Assembly (NCBI GenBank): GCA_947631805.1
Contig: CANRNA010000009.1
Location: 1 to 18,267, forward strand
Direction: 5' to 3'
DNA length: 18,267 bases
Origin: an uncultured Oscillospiraceae bacterium
GTDB lineage: Bacteria > Bacillota > Clostridia > Oscillospirales > Oscillospiraceae
The position numbers and the translations under genes are program-made. The notes beneath the pieces were generated by a model, which worked only from the letters and a program-made list of their open reading frames with translations, ran no database searches and was not told the origin of the DNA. This document shows positions 7,511 to 13,790 of the stretch, piece by piece (position 1 is the stretch's first letter; every line of letters starts with the position of its first letter).

Positions 7511-7516
7511 GATATA

Positions 7517-8494
7517 TCAACCCGTGTAATAGAAGTCCTCTCCGGGGACGGCGCCGCCGATGGATTGGGGAGCGATGGAAAAGAGGATGTCCAAAAACTG
7601 GCCCATGGCGTCGCGCATCTCCTGGCCGGTGATGAAGCACACGTCGCAGTTGGGGATGGCCTTGGCCGCCACGGCGGCGCTGGTGAAGACCCCGGTCTGC
7701 TCGATGAGCTGGGCGGCGTCCTCAGGGGCGTCCTCCAAGTAGGCGATGGACGCGCCGTACTCGTCCAAAAACGCCTCCGTCTCCGCCGGGTGGTCCTGGA
7801 CGAACTGGGTCCGGGCCACTACGCAGCCCTGGACCAGACTGCCCTCGGGATAGACCTGGTCCCACTGGGCCGTCAGGTCCAGAGCGGGGGTCAGGTCGGC
7901 GTTGGCGGAGCAGGCGATGGTCACCATGGGCTCAGGCAGCACCGCCGCGTCCACCTCTCCGGCGGCCAGGGCCGTGCGCAGGTCGGCGGGCTGGGCGTAG
8001 GTGTTGTCGATGGTCACGTCCACCCCGGCGGCGTCGCACAGGGCCTGGAAGAGGAAGGTGGGATTCTGGGCCGGGACATAGACGGTCATGCCCTCCAGGT
8101 CCTCCAGGCTGTCCACCGCGAGGGCCTGGCTGTTGATGACCAGATAGAGCACGCCCCCGGTGTTCAGGGCCAGGAGCTCCACGCCGCCCTCGGTCTTGTT
8201 GTAAACGGTGGCGGCGGCGTTTGTGGGCAGGGCGGCGATGTCACACGTGCCGCTGATGAGGGCGGCGGTGACATTGCTGGCGTCCGTCTCCACGGAGAAG
8301 TTGTATCGCAGGGCGGCGCTGCCCGCCTCGCTGTCGGAGATGAGCTTGGCCATGCCGAAGCCGGTGGTCCCGTTGAGGACCATCACGTTCACCTCCAGGT
8401 CCTTGTCCACCGCCGGAGCGGCGGAGCGGAAGGTGCAGGCGCACAGGCCCAGGCACAGGGCAAAAATGAGAAGAGCGGTAATAACGCGGTTCAT
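7517..8494 (-). CDS. ABC transporter substrate-binding lipoprotein (NMT1/ThiY/SsuA-like)
   Basis: 325 residues. The N-terminus is a lipoprotein signal: MNRV, a hydrophobic stretch, then the lipobox LCAC with Cys20 as the lipidated residue. The mature part begins with a strand, VNVMVLNGTTGFGMAKLI, and has CDIAALPTNAAATVYNKT, the pattern of NitT/TauT and NMT1/THI5-type binding proteins in which a glycine- or threonine-rich loop near the start binds the ligand. EVDAAVLPEPMVTIA is a second typical segment. It is exported, held on the outer face of the membrane, and delivers ligand to the neighbouring permease. A good ribosome binding site (GGAAAGGAT) precedes the ATG. The ligand is unknown; thiamine precursors, sulfonates and aromatic compounds are all possible for the family. 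Confidence 0.87.
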   Translation of the reverse strand: MNRVITALLIFALCLGLCACTFRSAAPAVDKDLEVNVMVLNGTTGFGMAKLISDSEAGSAALRYNFSVETDASNVTAALISGTCDIAALPTNAAATVYNKTEGGVELLALNTGGVLYLVINSQALAVDSLEDLEGMTVYVPAQNPTFLFQALCDAAGVDVTIDNTYAQPADLRTALAAGEVDAAVLPEPMVTIACSANADLTPALDLTAQWDQVYPEGSLVQGCVVARTQFVQDHPAETEAFLDEYGASIAYLEDAPEDAAQLIEQTGVFTSAAVAAKAIPNCDVCFITGQEMRDAMGQFLDILFSIAPQSIGGAVPGEDFYYTG

Positions 8495-8515
8495 GCGGGG
8501 GTCATCCTTTCCTGG

Positions 8516-8776
8516 TCACGTTTTGCTTATCACATGGGAATAAGCGGTCTTGGCGTTGACGCCGGACAGCGCGCCGATCTCCCCGGACAGGGCGTTGGTC
8601 ACGTCCTGGGGCGCGTCCACCACGATGGAGATGACGTAAATGTCCTTTCCCCTGTAAGGTATCCCCATCCGGCCCAGAATATAGCCGGAATAGCGGTGCA
8701 GAATGGCGTTGAGCTGATCTACGCTGTCGGGGTTCTCCACGATGATGCCGATCACGGCCACGCGCGTTACCATCAT
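8516..8776 (-). CDS. TM1266-like small ACT-fold protein (iron-only hydrogenase system regulator family)
   Basis: 86 residues. It reads RVAVIGIIVENPDSVDQLN, then a GYILGRMGIPYRGKDIYVISIVVD segment and ALSGEIGALSGVNAKTAYS. This is the full beta-alpha-beta-beta-alpha-beta plan of the TM1266 family, annotated as a putative regulator of [FeFe]-hydrogenase maturation systems. Family members usually sit near hydE, hydF or hydG; here the partners are instead an ABC importer. GGAGG lies eight bases before the ATG (a second ATG follows directly). It is the first gene of the four-gene operon and follows a leader with an attenuator-like hairpin. Whether it senses a metabolite for the transporter is inference; I see no DNA-binding motif. 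Confidence 0.78.
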   Translation of the reverse strand: MMVTRVAVIGIIVENPDSVDQLNAILHRYSGYILGRMGIPYRGKDIYVISIVVDAPQDVTNALSGEIGALSGVNAKTAYSHVISKT

Positions 8777-8791
8777 AGCTGTATCCTCCAG

Positions 8792-8848
8792 AAAAAAATA
8801 TCCGCGTTGAAAGACGCGGCATTTCTCCGGCGGCCGGGAAGCCGCCGG
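8792..8848 (-). promoter_or_regulatory. Attenuator-like leader of the TM1266-ABC operon
   Basis: On the minus strand the leader from about 8897 to 8777 holds an eight-base stem (ccggcggc/gccgccgg, 8827-8848) followed by a six-base stem (ccgcgt/acgcgg, 8802-8819). The second stem is followed by ATATTTTTTT, a terminator shape placed before the ribosome binding site of the first gene. This layout fits transcription attenuation. I found no TPP riboswitch core (CTGAGA) even though the transporter resembles thiamine-precursor importers. Confidence 0.5.
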
Positions 8849-8903
8849 GCCGGATCTTTCGCCTCAATGGGTCCATTTCGGCGTCAGAACGACTGACGAT
8901 ATC

Positions 8904-8932
8904 ATTATAAAACGGCGCTGAATATTTTACAA
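8904..8932 (-). promoter_or_regulatory. Promoter of the TM1266-ABC operon
   Basis: On the minus strand TTGTAA and a perfect TATAAT are 17 bases apart. A start near 8897 gives a leader of about 120 bases before the first gene. Confidence 0.75.
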
Positions 8933-8955
8933 TACCCAGCGGATAGAAAATGCTC

Positions 8956-8984
8956 TTGACAGCGCGCGTTGTTTGCATTATAGT
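8956..8984 (+). promoter_or_regulatory. Strong promoter of the gntR operon
   Basis: A perfect TTGACA and a near-perfect TATAGT are 17 bases apart. The -10 box is overlapped by an inverted repeat, consistent with repression. Confidence 0.85.
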
Positions 8985-8995
8985 AAGTAATGCAA
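8973..8995. promoter_or_regulatory. Palindromic operator, probably for the GntR regulator
   Basis: TTGCATTA and TAATGCAA form perfect eight-base arms around seven bases, covering the -10 box. A further TGCAAA follows at 8998-9004. YtrA-type GntR regulators commonly bind such sites to repress their own operon; the link is inferred from position. Confidence 0.7.
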
Positions 8996-9018
8996 GATAT
9001 GCAAAGGAGAGGATATCC

Positions 9019-9390
9019 GTGCTGCTGAAGCTGGATTTCAACGCCGACCAGCCCATTTACATGCAGATACGCAACCAGATCGTGCTGGGGGTGGCCCAGG
9101 GACGGCTGGCGCCGGGGGAGAGGCTCCCCACCATCCGGGCCCTGGCGGAGGAGTGCGGCATCAACATGATGACCGTGAGCAAGGCGTACCAGCTCCTGCG
9201 CCAGGAGGGATACATCGCCACGGACCGGCGTCTCGGCGCGGTGGTGCTGCCCCGGCAGGGGGCGGCGGGGCCCACGAAGGAGACGGTGGAGGGCCTGCGG
9301 CTGCGGCTGGGAGAGCTGCGGCTGGCGGGGATGGACGAGGCCCAGGTCCTGGACCTGTGCCGGAGGCTCTATGAGGAGGGGGAGAGATGA
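9019..9390 (+). CDS. GntR-family transcriptional regulator, YtrA subfamily
   Basis: 123 residues from the GTG at 9019, which has AAGGAGAGG six bases upstream; an earlier in-frame ATG near 8950 lies in the promoter and is rejected. The winged helix-turn-helix starts PIYMQIRNQIVLGVAQG and continues GERLPTIRALAEECGIN, then MTVSKAYQLLRQEGYIATDR, the standard GntR DNA-binding pattern. Only about 45 residues follow, so there is no ligand-binding domain; this is the short YtrA type, which usually controls adjacent transport or membrane-protein genes. Its stop overlaps the next gene as ATGA. The palindrome over its own promoter suggests autorepression. Confidence 0.93.
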   Translation: MLLKLDFNADQPIYMQIRNQIVLGVAQGRLAPGERLPTIRALAEECGINMMTVSKAYQLLRQEGYIATDRRLGAVVLPRQGAAGPTKETVEGLRLRLGELRLAGMDEAQVLDLCRRLYEEGER

Positions 9391-10736
9391 CGATACATAT
9401 ACTTATTCTGTGGGGCGCGTGCATCGCGGCGGCCTTTGCGCTGTACGCCGTGAACGTCAACGAGGCGAAGTTCAAAAAGAATATCGCCGTGGGGGTCACG
9501 TTTCCCATGGCGGGCCGCGGGGACCCGGAGGTCCAGGGCCTGCTGAAGGGCTTTCGGCGGGAGCAGTTGGTCATCTGCCTGGCCGCGGCGGCCCTGGGGG
9601 TGCTGTGCGCGGCGCTGGCGTGGCCGGGCGTGAGCTATTGCCTGCTTTTTCTGTGGGTGGACCTGCTGATCGTGGCGGAATTCGTGAGCACCGCCCGGTG
9701 GAACGGCAGGCTCAAGGCGGTGAAAAAGGCCAGGGGCTGGACCGTGCCCTCCCTGCGCACGGCCAGCGTCAGCGTACCGGCGGCCCCGGCGAGGCGGATC
9801 AGCCCCTGGTGGTTCATCGCCGCCGCCGTCGTCGCGGCGGTCCCGGCGGCGCTGGACCGGGAGATGTGGTATATCTACCTGCTGGACGGGACGATGGCCC
9901 TGGCCTGCTGGCCCGCCAGCCGGCATCTCTACCGCAACCGGGCGGAGACGGTGGACGAAAACGACGCGGTGACGGAGGCCCTGACACGGGTCCGCCGCCG
10001 GACGTGGGACCGGGTATGGATAATGAGCGCGTGGCTGCTGGCGGCGGTGGATGCGTGTCTGTTTCTGTCGAAGGAGGTGTTCCCCGACGGAAGCGCGCTG
10101 TTCTGGGCCGTCACGGCCCTGAGCGCGGGGATGTGCGCCGCCGCGGTGTGGCTGGAGCTCCGGGTCCGGCGGGTGCAGGAAAAGCTCACGGCGGACAGCG
10201 GCCGGGGCTTTTACGTGGACGAGGACGACAAGTGGCTGTGGGGGCAGCTCTACTATGACCCCAACGACCGCCGCACCGTCATCAACGCCCGCACCGGCGT
10301 CAACTCCACGGTGAATCTGGCCCGGCCGGGGGGAAAGGTCCTGGCGGTGTTTGCCCTGGCGCTGCTGTTCGTGGTCCTGCCTGGGATGGGGGTGTGCTTC
10401 GACGCCATGGGAGACGCTCCCCTGCCCCTGAAGGTGGAGGACGGGGCCCTGGTGGCAGAGAGCTGGGGCAGGGATTATTCTCTGCCCCTGGAGGAGATAG
10501 CCGACGCGGCCCTTCTGGACAAGCTGCCCGTCATCACGGCCCGGCTCTGGGGCGTGGGCATGGACAGCATCCTCAAGGGCAAGTTCCAGACCCAGTGGGG
10601 GCGGGCCACGCTGTGCCTGGACCCCCGGACGGGGCCCTGGCTGAAGGTGACCATGACGGACGGCGGGCTCTACATCCTGGGGGGCGGCGATGGCTCCGGC
10701 ACGGAGACGGCGTGGGCCGCGCTGGAGCGGCGCTGA
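9387..10736 (+). CDS. DUF5808-type multi-pass membrane protein
   Basis: 449 residues, starting inside the gntR stop codon. Hydrophobic segments appear near residues 3-22, 60-98, 145-165, 205-250 and 315-340, so several membrane passes. Between them, about 278-313, is a conserved soluble stretch: DDKWLWGQLYYDPNDRR, ending in NSTVNLARPGGK. This is the DUF5808 signature as I recall it (aromatic-rich YYNP/YYDP followed by a short motif ending in NFARP). The N-terminal part resembles the DUF1648-like region that often comes with DUF5808. Such proteins frequently follow YtrA-type GntR genes in Firmicutes; their function is unknown, perhaps cell-envelope stress. The C-terminal 110 residues are likely outside the membrane. 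A terminator follows. Confidence 0.75.
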   Translation: MTIHILILWGACIAAAFALYAVNVNEAKFKKNIAVGVTFPMAGRGDPEVQGLLKGFRREQLVICLAAAALGVLCAALAWPGVSYCLLFLWVDLLIVAEFVSTARWNGRLKAVKKARGWTVPSLRTASVSVPAAPARRISPWWFIAAAVVAAVPAALDREMWYIYLLDGTMALACWPASRHLYRNRAETVDENDAVTEALTRVRRRTWDRVWIMSAWLLAAVDACLFLSKEVFPDGSALFWAVTALSAGMCAAAVWLELRVRRVQEKLTADSGRGFYVDEDDKWLWGQLYYDPNDRRTVINARTGVNSTVNLARPGGKVLAVFALALLFVVLPGMGVCFDAMGDAPLPLKVEDGALVAESWGRDYSLPLEEIADAALLDKLPVITARLWGVGMDSILKGKFQTQWGRATLCLDPRTGPWLKVTMTDGGLYILGGGDGSGTETAWAALERR

Positions 10737-10769
10737 GAAAGCCATATAATATAATAGGAGACATACAGC

Positions 10770-10799
10770 GCCCCTCCGGCATGGCCGGAGGGGCATTTT
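10770..10799 (+). terminator. Intrinsic terminator of the gntR operon
   Basis: An 11-base GC-rich stem (gcccctccggc against gccggaggggc) with an ATG loop is followed by ATTTTC. It lies 33 bases after the membrane-protein stop. Confidence 0.85.
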
Positions 10800-10810
10800 C
10801 CTGCCCAAAA

Positions 10811-10861
10811 GCGGCGGAACGCCCTGGCATAAACGCCAAAGACGTTCCGGAAATGGGCCGC
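10811..10861. other. Folded non-coding segment
   Basis: Nested complementary pairs: GCGGC with GCCGC, inside them GGAACG with CGTTCC, and inside those TGGC with GCCA around a six-base loop. Together they can form one interrupted stem of about 50 bases. It is non-coding on inspection and lies just before the repeated hairpins below. It may be part of the same element or a small RNA. Confidence 0.3.
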
Positions 10862-10873
10862 CATATCTGTGAA

Positions 10874-10901
10874 TGGGGAAAAAAGTAAGGTTTTTTCCCC
10901 A
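10874..10901 (+). repeat. Hairpin repeat, copy A
   Basis: 28 bases starting TGGGGA, containing AAGTAAGGTTT and ending TCCCCA. The unit is itself a near-palindrome with a ten-base perfect stem (GGGG plus six A against six T plus CCCC). It matches copy C at 11034-11061 in inverted orientation at 23 of 28 positions. Confidence 0.7.
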
Positions 10902-11007
10902 GCGGAGATGGCATAATAAAAACCATTGTATTGCACAAATTAGGATGTCTACATCTATGCACGGATTATAGCAAATGAAGATGAAAAAATCAATAGGCAT
11001 TTGGGCC

Positions 11008-11061
11008 AAAACCTTTACTTAAATCCCCAATCATGGGGACTAAACCTTACTTAAGTCCCCA
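11008..11061 (-). repeat. Hairpin repeats, copies B and C
   Basis: Two head-to-tail imperfect copies in the orientation opposite to copy A. Copy B is about 11008-11028 (AAACCTTTACTTAAATCCCC and one more base). Copy C, 11034-11061, carries AAACCTTACTT between TGGGGA and TCCCCA. With copy A they bracket about 110 bases of AT-rich sequence without a gene. This may be the remains of a small non-autonomous element at the edge of the accessory region. The rest of 10737-11114 holds nothing else I can identify; a promoter for the following genes probably lies here but I could not fix it. Confidence 0.6.
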
Positions 11062-11114
11062 GTCCCCGGCGGAGGCCATTGTTTCCCTTATCCTCCCAGG
11101 CAGAGGCGGCGGAC

Positions 11115-12056
11115 ATGAAGAGAACGGACCTTATCGGTCAGCGGTTCGGGAAGCTGACGGTAGTGGAAGACTCCGGGGAGCGGACCGGCGGCGGGTCCAT
11201 TCGCTGGCGGTGCGTGTGCGACTGCGGGGGTGAGATACTTGCCACCCGGCAGCAGCTGGAGGGCGGCAGCGCCGCCAGCTGCGGGTGCCAGCCGAAGCAG
11301 TACGCCTCCAGAAGAGAAGTGGAGGACCTGACCGGGCGGCAGTTCGGAGAGCTCACCGTTCTGCGCCGGGCGGAGAACGACGGACGGGGCAAGGTGCGCT
11401 GGCTGTGTCGGTGCAGCTGCGGCGGGGAAGTGACCGTGCGGGCCACCCAGCTCAAGAGCGGGAAGACCAGAAGCTGCGGCTGCAAAAAGCGCGGGGCGGC
11501 CTATAACCGCGCCGACCTGACGGGACAGCGGTTCGGACGCCTGACGGCGCTTTACCACGTGAACCGCCCGGACCGGGTGAAGGGCAGCTACTGGCACTGT
11601 CGGTGCGACTGCGGAAAGGAGCTGGACGTGTACGCCCAGAGCCTTCTCCGGGGCCTGAGCCAGAGCTGCGGGTGCTGGAACCGGGAGCAGAGCGAAAAGA
11701 TGCACGACCACCTGCACTATCAGGATGACACCTGCCTGGAAATACTCAAAAACGCCTGCGCGGACACAGGCCGGAACAAGTCCGGTTTTCGCGGCCTGTT
11801 CCTGATGAACAACGGGAAGTACCGGGCGTCCATCACCTTCCGGGGGAAGCATTATAATTTGGGCCACTACGCCTCCTTCGAGCGGGCGGTGCAGGCCCGG
11901 CTGGACGCGGAGGAGAGTTTGCATCAGGGATATATCCAGGCGTTCCAGGCCTACGAGGCCAGAGCGGAGGCGGACCCGGCCTGGGCGGCGGCCAACCCGT
12001 TTTATTACGACGTACAGCGGACGGAGGGGCGCTTTTCCGTCAGCACCAACGCCTGA
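11115..12056 (+). CDS. AP2-domain protein with three zinc-ribbon-like repeats
   Basis: 313 residues from the ATG at 11115; upstream in-frame starts lie in the repeat region and lack a site. Three similar units occupy about 5-58, 71-123 and 134-187. Each begins D-L-x-G-x-x-F-G-x-L-T, then W-x-C-x-C-x-C-G, and ends S-C-G-C, so each offers several Cys for a zinc ion. Residues about 221-270 match an AP2 DNA-binding domain: KSGFRGLFLMNNGKYRASI, then F-R-G-K-H-Y-N-L-G-H-Y-A-S-F-E-R-A. Bacterial and phage AP2 proteins are often attached to HNH nucleases, but no HNH motif is visible here. It may bind DNA as regulator of the peptide locus, or be a remnant of mobile DNA. The gene stands first in the accessory block, 27 bases before the kinase-like gene. 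Confidence 0.8.
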   Translation: MKRTDLIGQRFGKLTVVEDSGERTGGGSIRWRCVCDCGGEILATRQQLEGGSAASCGCQPKQYASRREVEDLTGRQFGELTVLRRAENDGRGKVRWLCRCSCGGEVTVRATQLKSGKTRSCGCKKRGAAYNRADLTGQRFGRLTALYHVNRPDRVKGSYWHCRCDCGKELDVYAQSLLRGLSQSCGCWNREQSEKMHDHLHYQDDTCLEILKNACADTGRNKSGFRGLFLMNNGKYRASITFRGKHYNLGHYASFERAVQARLDAEESLHQGYIQAFQAYEARAEADPAWAAANPFYYDVQRTEGRFSVSTNA

Positions 12057-12083
12057 GGCGAGCAAGAGGAACAACGGCGAGAC

Positions 12084-12809
12084 ATGAAAGGCATTTACCG
12101 GTTCGCGGGCCACGCGGTGGAGATAAACTCCCTGTATCCCCAGGTGCACACCCTGTGCGGGGACTACCGGACGGAGGCGCGGCCGGAGCGGACCCTGACC
12201 GTCACCCCCGGCGACATCGCCGAGGAGCGGAGGCGGTCGGAGGAAGAGGGGCGCGGGGAGAGCCACGACGCCTATTTGGAGACGCTGGCCGTCTATCGGA
12301 AGATAGCGGAGAGCCTGATAGAGGAGAATATCCTGCTGTTCCACGGCTCCGCCGTGGCGGCGGACGGGACCTGTTACCTCTTCGCGGCGAAGAGCGGCAC
12401 GGGAAAATCCACCCACGCCCGGCTGTGGCGGGAGCTTCTGGGGGAGCGAGCGGTCATGGTGAACGATGATAAGCCCCTTCTGGAGGTGGCCGCCGGGGGC
12501 GTGACGGTGTGGGGCACCCCCTGGGACGGGAAGCACCACCTGAGCCGGAACATGGCCGTGCCGCTGGGGGCGGTGTGCCTGCTGGAGCGGGGGGAGGAGA
12601 ACGCCATCGAGCCGGTGAGCGCCCGGGAGGCGTGGCCGCTGCTCTGGCGGCAGACCTACCGCCCGGCGGAGGGGGAGAAGCTGCGGCGGACCCTGGCCCT
12701 GACGGACAGGCTGGCCCACAGCGTGCCCCTTTACCGCCTGCGGTGCCGACCGGAGATAGAGGCGGCCCGGATGGCCTACGAGACGATGAAGAAGGGGAAA
12801 AGACCATGA
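12084..12809 (+). CDS. HPr-kinase-like P-loop protein of a RiPP locus
   Basis: 241 residues. The central part follows the HPr kinase/phosphorylase C-terminal fold: LLFHGSAVAADG (85-95), P-loop KSGTGKST (103-110), MVNDDKPLL (125-133) and GTPWDGKHH (144-152). It is shorter than HprK and lacks the HprK N-terminal domain. Related stand-alone kinases occur in RiPP clusters, and in some lasso-peptide systems they phosphorylate the precursor peptide; that is family knowledge. Here it is coupled to a PqqD-like gene by an ATGA overlap and precedes a peptidase gene and the precursor array, so action on the precursor or on a carrier protein is plausible. The precursors seen here end in Cys rather than the Ser used by the lasso kinases. 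The ribosome binding site is weak. Confidence 0.75.
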   Translation: MKGIYRFAGHAVEINSLYPQVHTLCGDYRTEARPERTLTVTPGDIAEERRRSEEEGRGESHDAYLETLAVYRKIAESLIEENILLFHGSAVAADGTCYLFAAKSGTGKSTHARLWRELLGERAVMVNDDKPLLEVAAGGVTVWGTPWDGKHHLSRNMAVPLGAVCLLERGEENAIEPVSAREAWPLLWRQTYRPAEGEKLRRTLALTDRLAHSVPLYRLRCRPEIEAARMAYETMKKGKRP

Positions 12810-13060
12810 AGCTGAAGGACACATTCATCACCTACACCGCCAGCGGGGAACACACCATGGTGGCGACGGAGGGCTTTTCCGGCATAGTCCGGAGCAACAA
12901 GACGGCGGCGTTCATCATCGAGGCGTTGAAGGAGCCAACCACGGCGGAGGCGATAATTGATGCCATGGCGGCGAAGTACGACGCGCCCCGTGAGGTCATA
13001 GAGCGGGACGTGGCGGCGGTGCTGGAGAAGCTGCGCTCCATCGGGGCCATTGAGGATTGA
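12806..13060 (+). CDS. PqqD-like peptide-binding (RRE) protein
   Basis: 84 residues, starting inside the stop of the kinase-like gene, with AAGGGG upstream. The sequence begins KLKDTFITYTASGEHTMVA, continues with FSGIVRSNKTAAFIIEAL, then EPTTAEAIIDAMAAKYDAP and ends with a helix VIERDVAAVLEKLRSIGAI. This is the PqqD layout: three strands, then a helical bundle. PqqD proteins bind the leader of a precursor peptide and present it to the modifying enzymes. Its place before the precursor array supports that job for the radical SAM enzymes downstream or for the kinase-like protein. The stop overlaps the next start. Confidence 0.85.
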   Translation: MKLKDTFITYTASGEHTMVATEGFSGIVRSNKTAAFIIEALKEPTTAEAIIDAMAAKYDAPREVIERDVAAVLEKLRSIGAIED

Positions 13061-13518
13061 GCCAAAGCTTTGAGGATGTGCTTGCCCGGAAGGGGAAGCT
13101 CATCTACACCGGAACGGGGTACAGCATGCTGCCCATGCTGCGGCCAAAGCGGGACCTGCTCATCATCGAGAGGCCGATCGGAGGGCTGAGACGGTACGAC
13201 GTGGCGCTCTACAAGCGAGGCGGACAATACGTGCTCCACCGGGTGCTGAAAGCCCCGCCGGACGGCTATGTGCTCTGCGGGGACAACCAGTGGCGGCGGG
13301 AGTACGGCGTTCGGGAGGAGCAGATCATCGGAGTACTGACCGCCTTCGTCCGGGACGGGCGGGAGATACAGGTGACGGACCGGGGCTACCGGCTCTACGT
13401 CCATCTGTGGTGCGACCTGTTTCCGGTCCGGGCGGCGGCGCTGTGGTGCCGGGCCCTGCCCGGCAGGATAAAGAGAAAGATTAGACGGACCCTGGAAACG
13501 CTGGGAAATAGCGCCTGA
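13057..13518 (+). CDS. S26-type (Sec11/SipW-like) Ser/His peptidase without membrane anchor
   Basis: 153 residues if the TTG at 13057, overlapping the PqqD stop, is the start; no strong ribosome binding site supports any start. GTGYSMLPML (19-28) carries the nucleophile candidate Ser23 in the SM-P box of signal peptidases. RRYDVALYKRGGQYVLHRVL places His61 where Sec11/SipW-type enzymes have their catalytic His rather than Lys. YVLCGDNQ (71-78) and EEQIIGVLTAF are the later S26 boxes. There is no N-terminal membrane helix, unlike true signal peptidases; the C-terminal part (about 112-134) is only mildly hydrophobic. In a RiPP locus such a peptidase may remove the leader peptide. This role is inference from position. 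Confidence 0.75.
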   Translation: MSQSFEDVLARKGKLIYTGTGYSMLPMLRPKRDLLIIERPIGGLRRYDVALYKRGGQYVLHRVLKAPPDGYVLCGDNQWRREYGVREEQIIGVLTAFVRDGREIQVTDRGYRLYVHLWCDLFPVRAAALWCRALPGRIKRKIRRTLETLGNSA

Positions 13519-13543
13519 TAATCAGGCGGGAAGCCCCCGCCTG
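13512..13543 (+). promoter_or_regulatory. Two mutually exclusive hairpins between peptidase and precursor genes
   Basis: CGCCTGA (13512-13518) pairs with TCAGGCG (13522-13528) across the peptidase stop codon. Alternatively CAGGCGGG (13523-13530) pairs with CCCGCCTG (13536-13543). The two stems share CAGGCG and cannot form together. There is no T-tract. The layout could control how much transcript or translation reaches the precursor genes. The 13519-13592 gap holds no gene. Confidence 0.45.
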
Positions 13544-13592
13544 TGCAGGATATGGGACATGACAAATAACGGACTATGAAAGGAGAAAAACC

Positions 13593-13709
13593 ATGAAGGA
13601 GAAGTACGAGAGCCCCGAAGTCGAGATCGTCGAAATTGACCGGGGGGGGGTAGACATTATTTTCGCTAGTAACCCGGGCTGCGATGGTGGCGTTGTCGGA
13701 GAATGCTAG
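13593..13709 (+). CDS. RiPP precursor peptide 1
   Basis: 38 residues, strong ribosome binding site AAAGGAG nine bases upstream. The leader reads MKEKYESPEVEIVEI, a pattern common in clostridial Cys-rich RiPP precursors (a KYE-P-E-V-E start, then a D-I-I/V-x-A-S step). Next come DRGG from the nine-G run, VDIIFAS, and the core NPGCDGGVVGEC, with Cys30 and Cys38. The G-run is in phase here: one base more or fewer would give an early stop. Behind the stop, in the +1 frame, lies SECYSIGDCNGIKG (stop at 13750-13752). The expected modifying enzymes are the three radical SAM proteins downstream. A missing gene call is likely in automatic annotation because of the size. Confidence 0.82.
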   Translation: MKEKYESPEVEIVEIDRGGVDIIFASNPGCDGGVVGEC

Positions 13710-13790
13710 CGAATGCTATTCTATCGGCGACTGTAATGGAATCAAAGGATAGAGAAACAAAATAAAGCAAAATATGAAAGGAGAAAGACC

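Noticed and set aside
6746..8896. Long plus-strand frame antisense to the ABC operon
   Set aside because: Antisense of three recognised genes with intact motifs; its translation is Gln, His and Gly-rich without recognisable structure.
8777..8897. TPP riboswitch before the importer operon
   Set aside because: The conserved CTGAGA and other TPP core sequences are not present.
9369..11009. Long minus-strand frame opposite the DUF5808 gene
   Set aside because: Shadow of the plus-strand membrane protein and the non-coding repeat region; no domain and no ribosome binding site.
13575..13595. Six-codon mini-ORF (MKGEKP) before the precursor start, overlapping it
   Set aside because: It has no ribosome binding site of its own; its codons are simply the ribosome binding site of the precursor. 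In copy 3 the frame differs, so it is not conserved.
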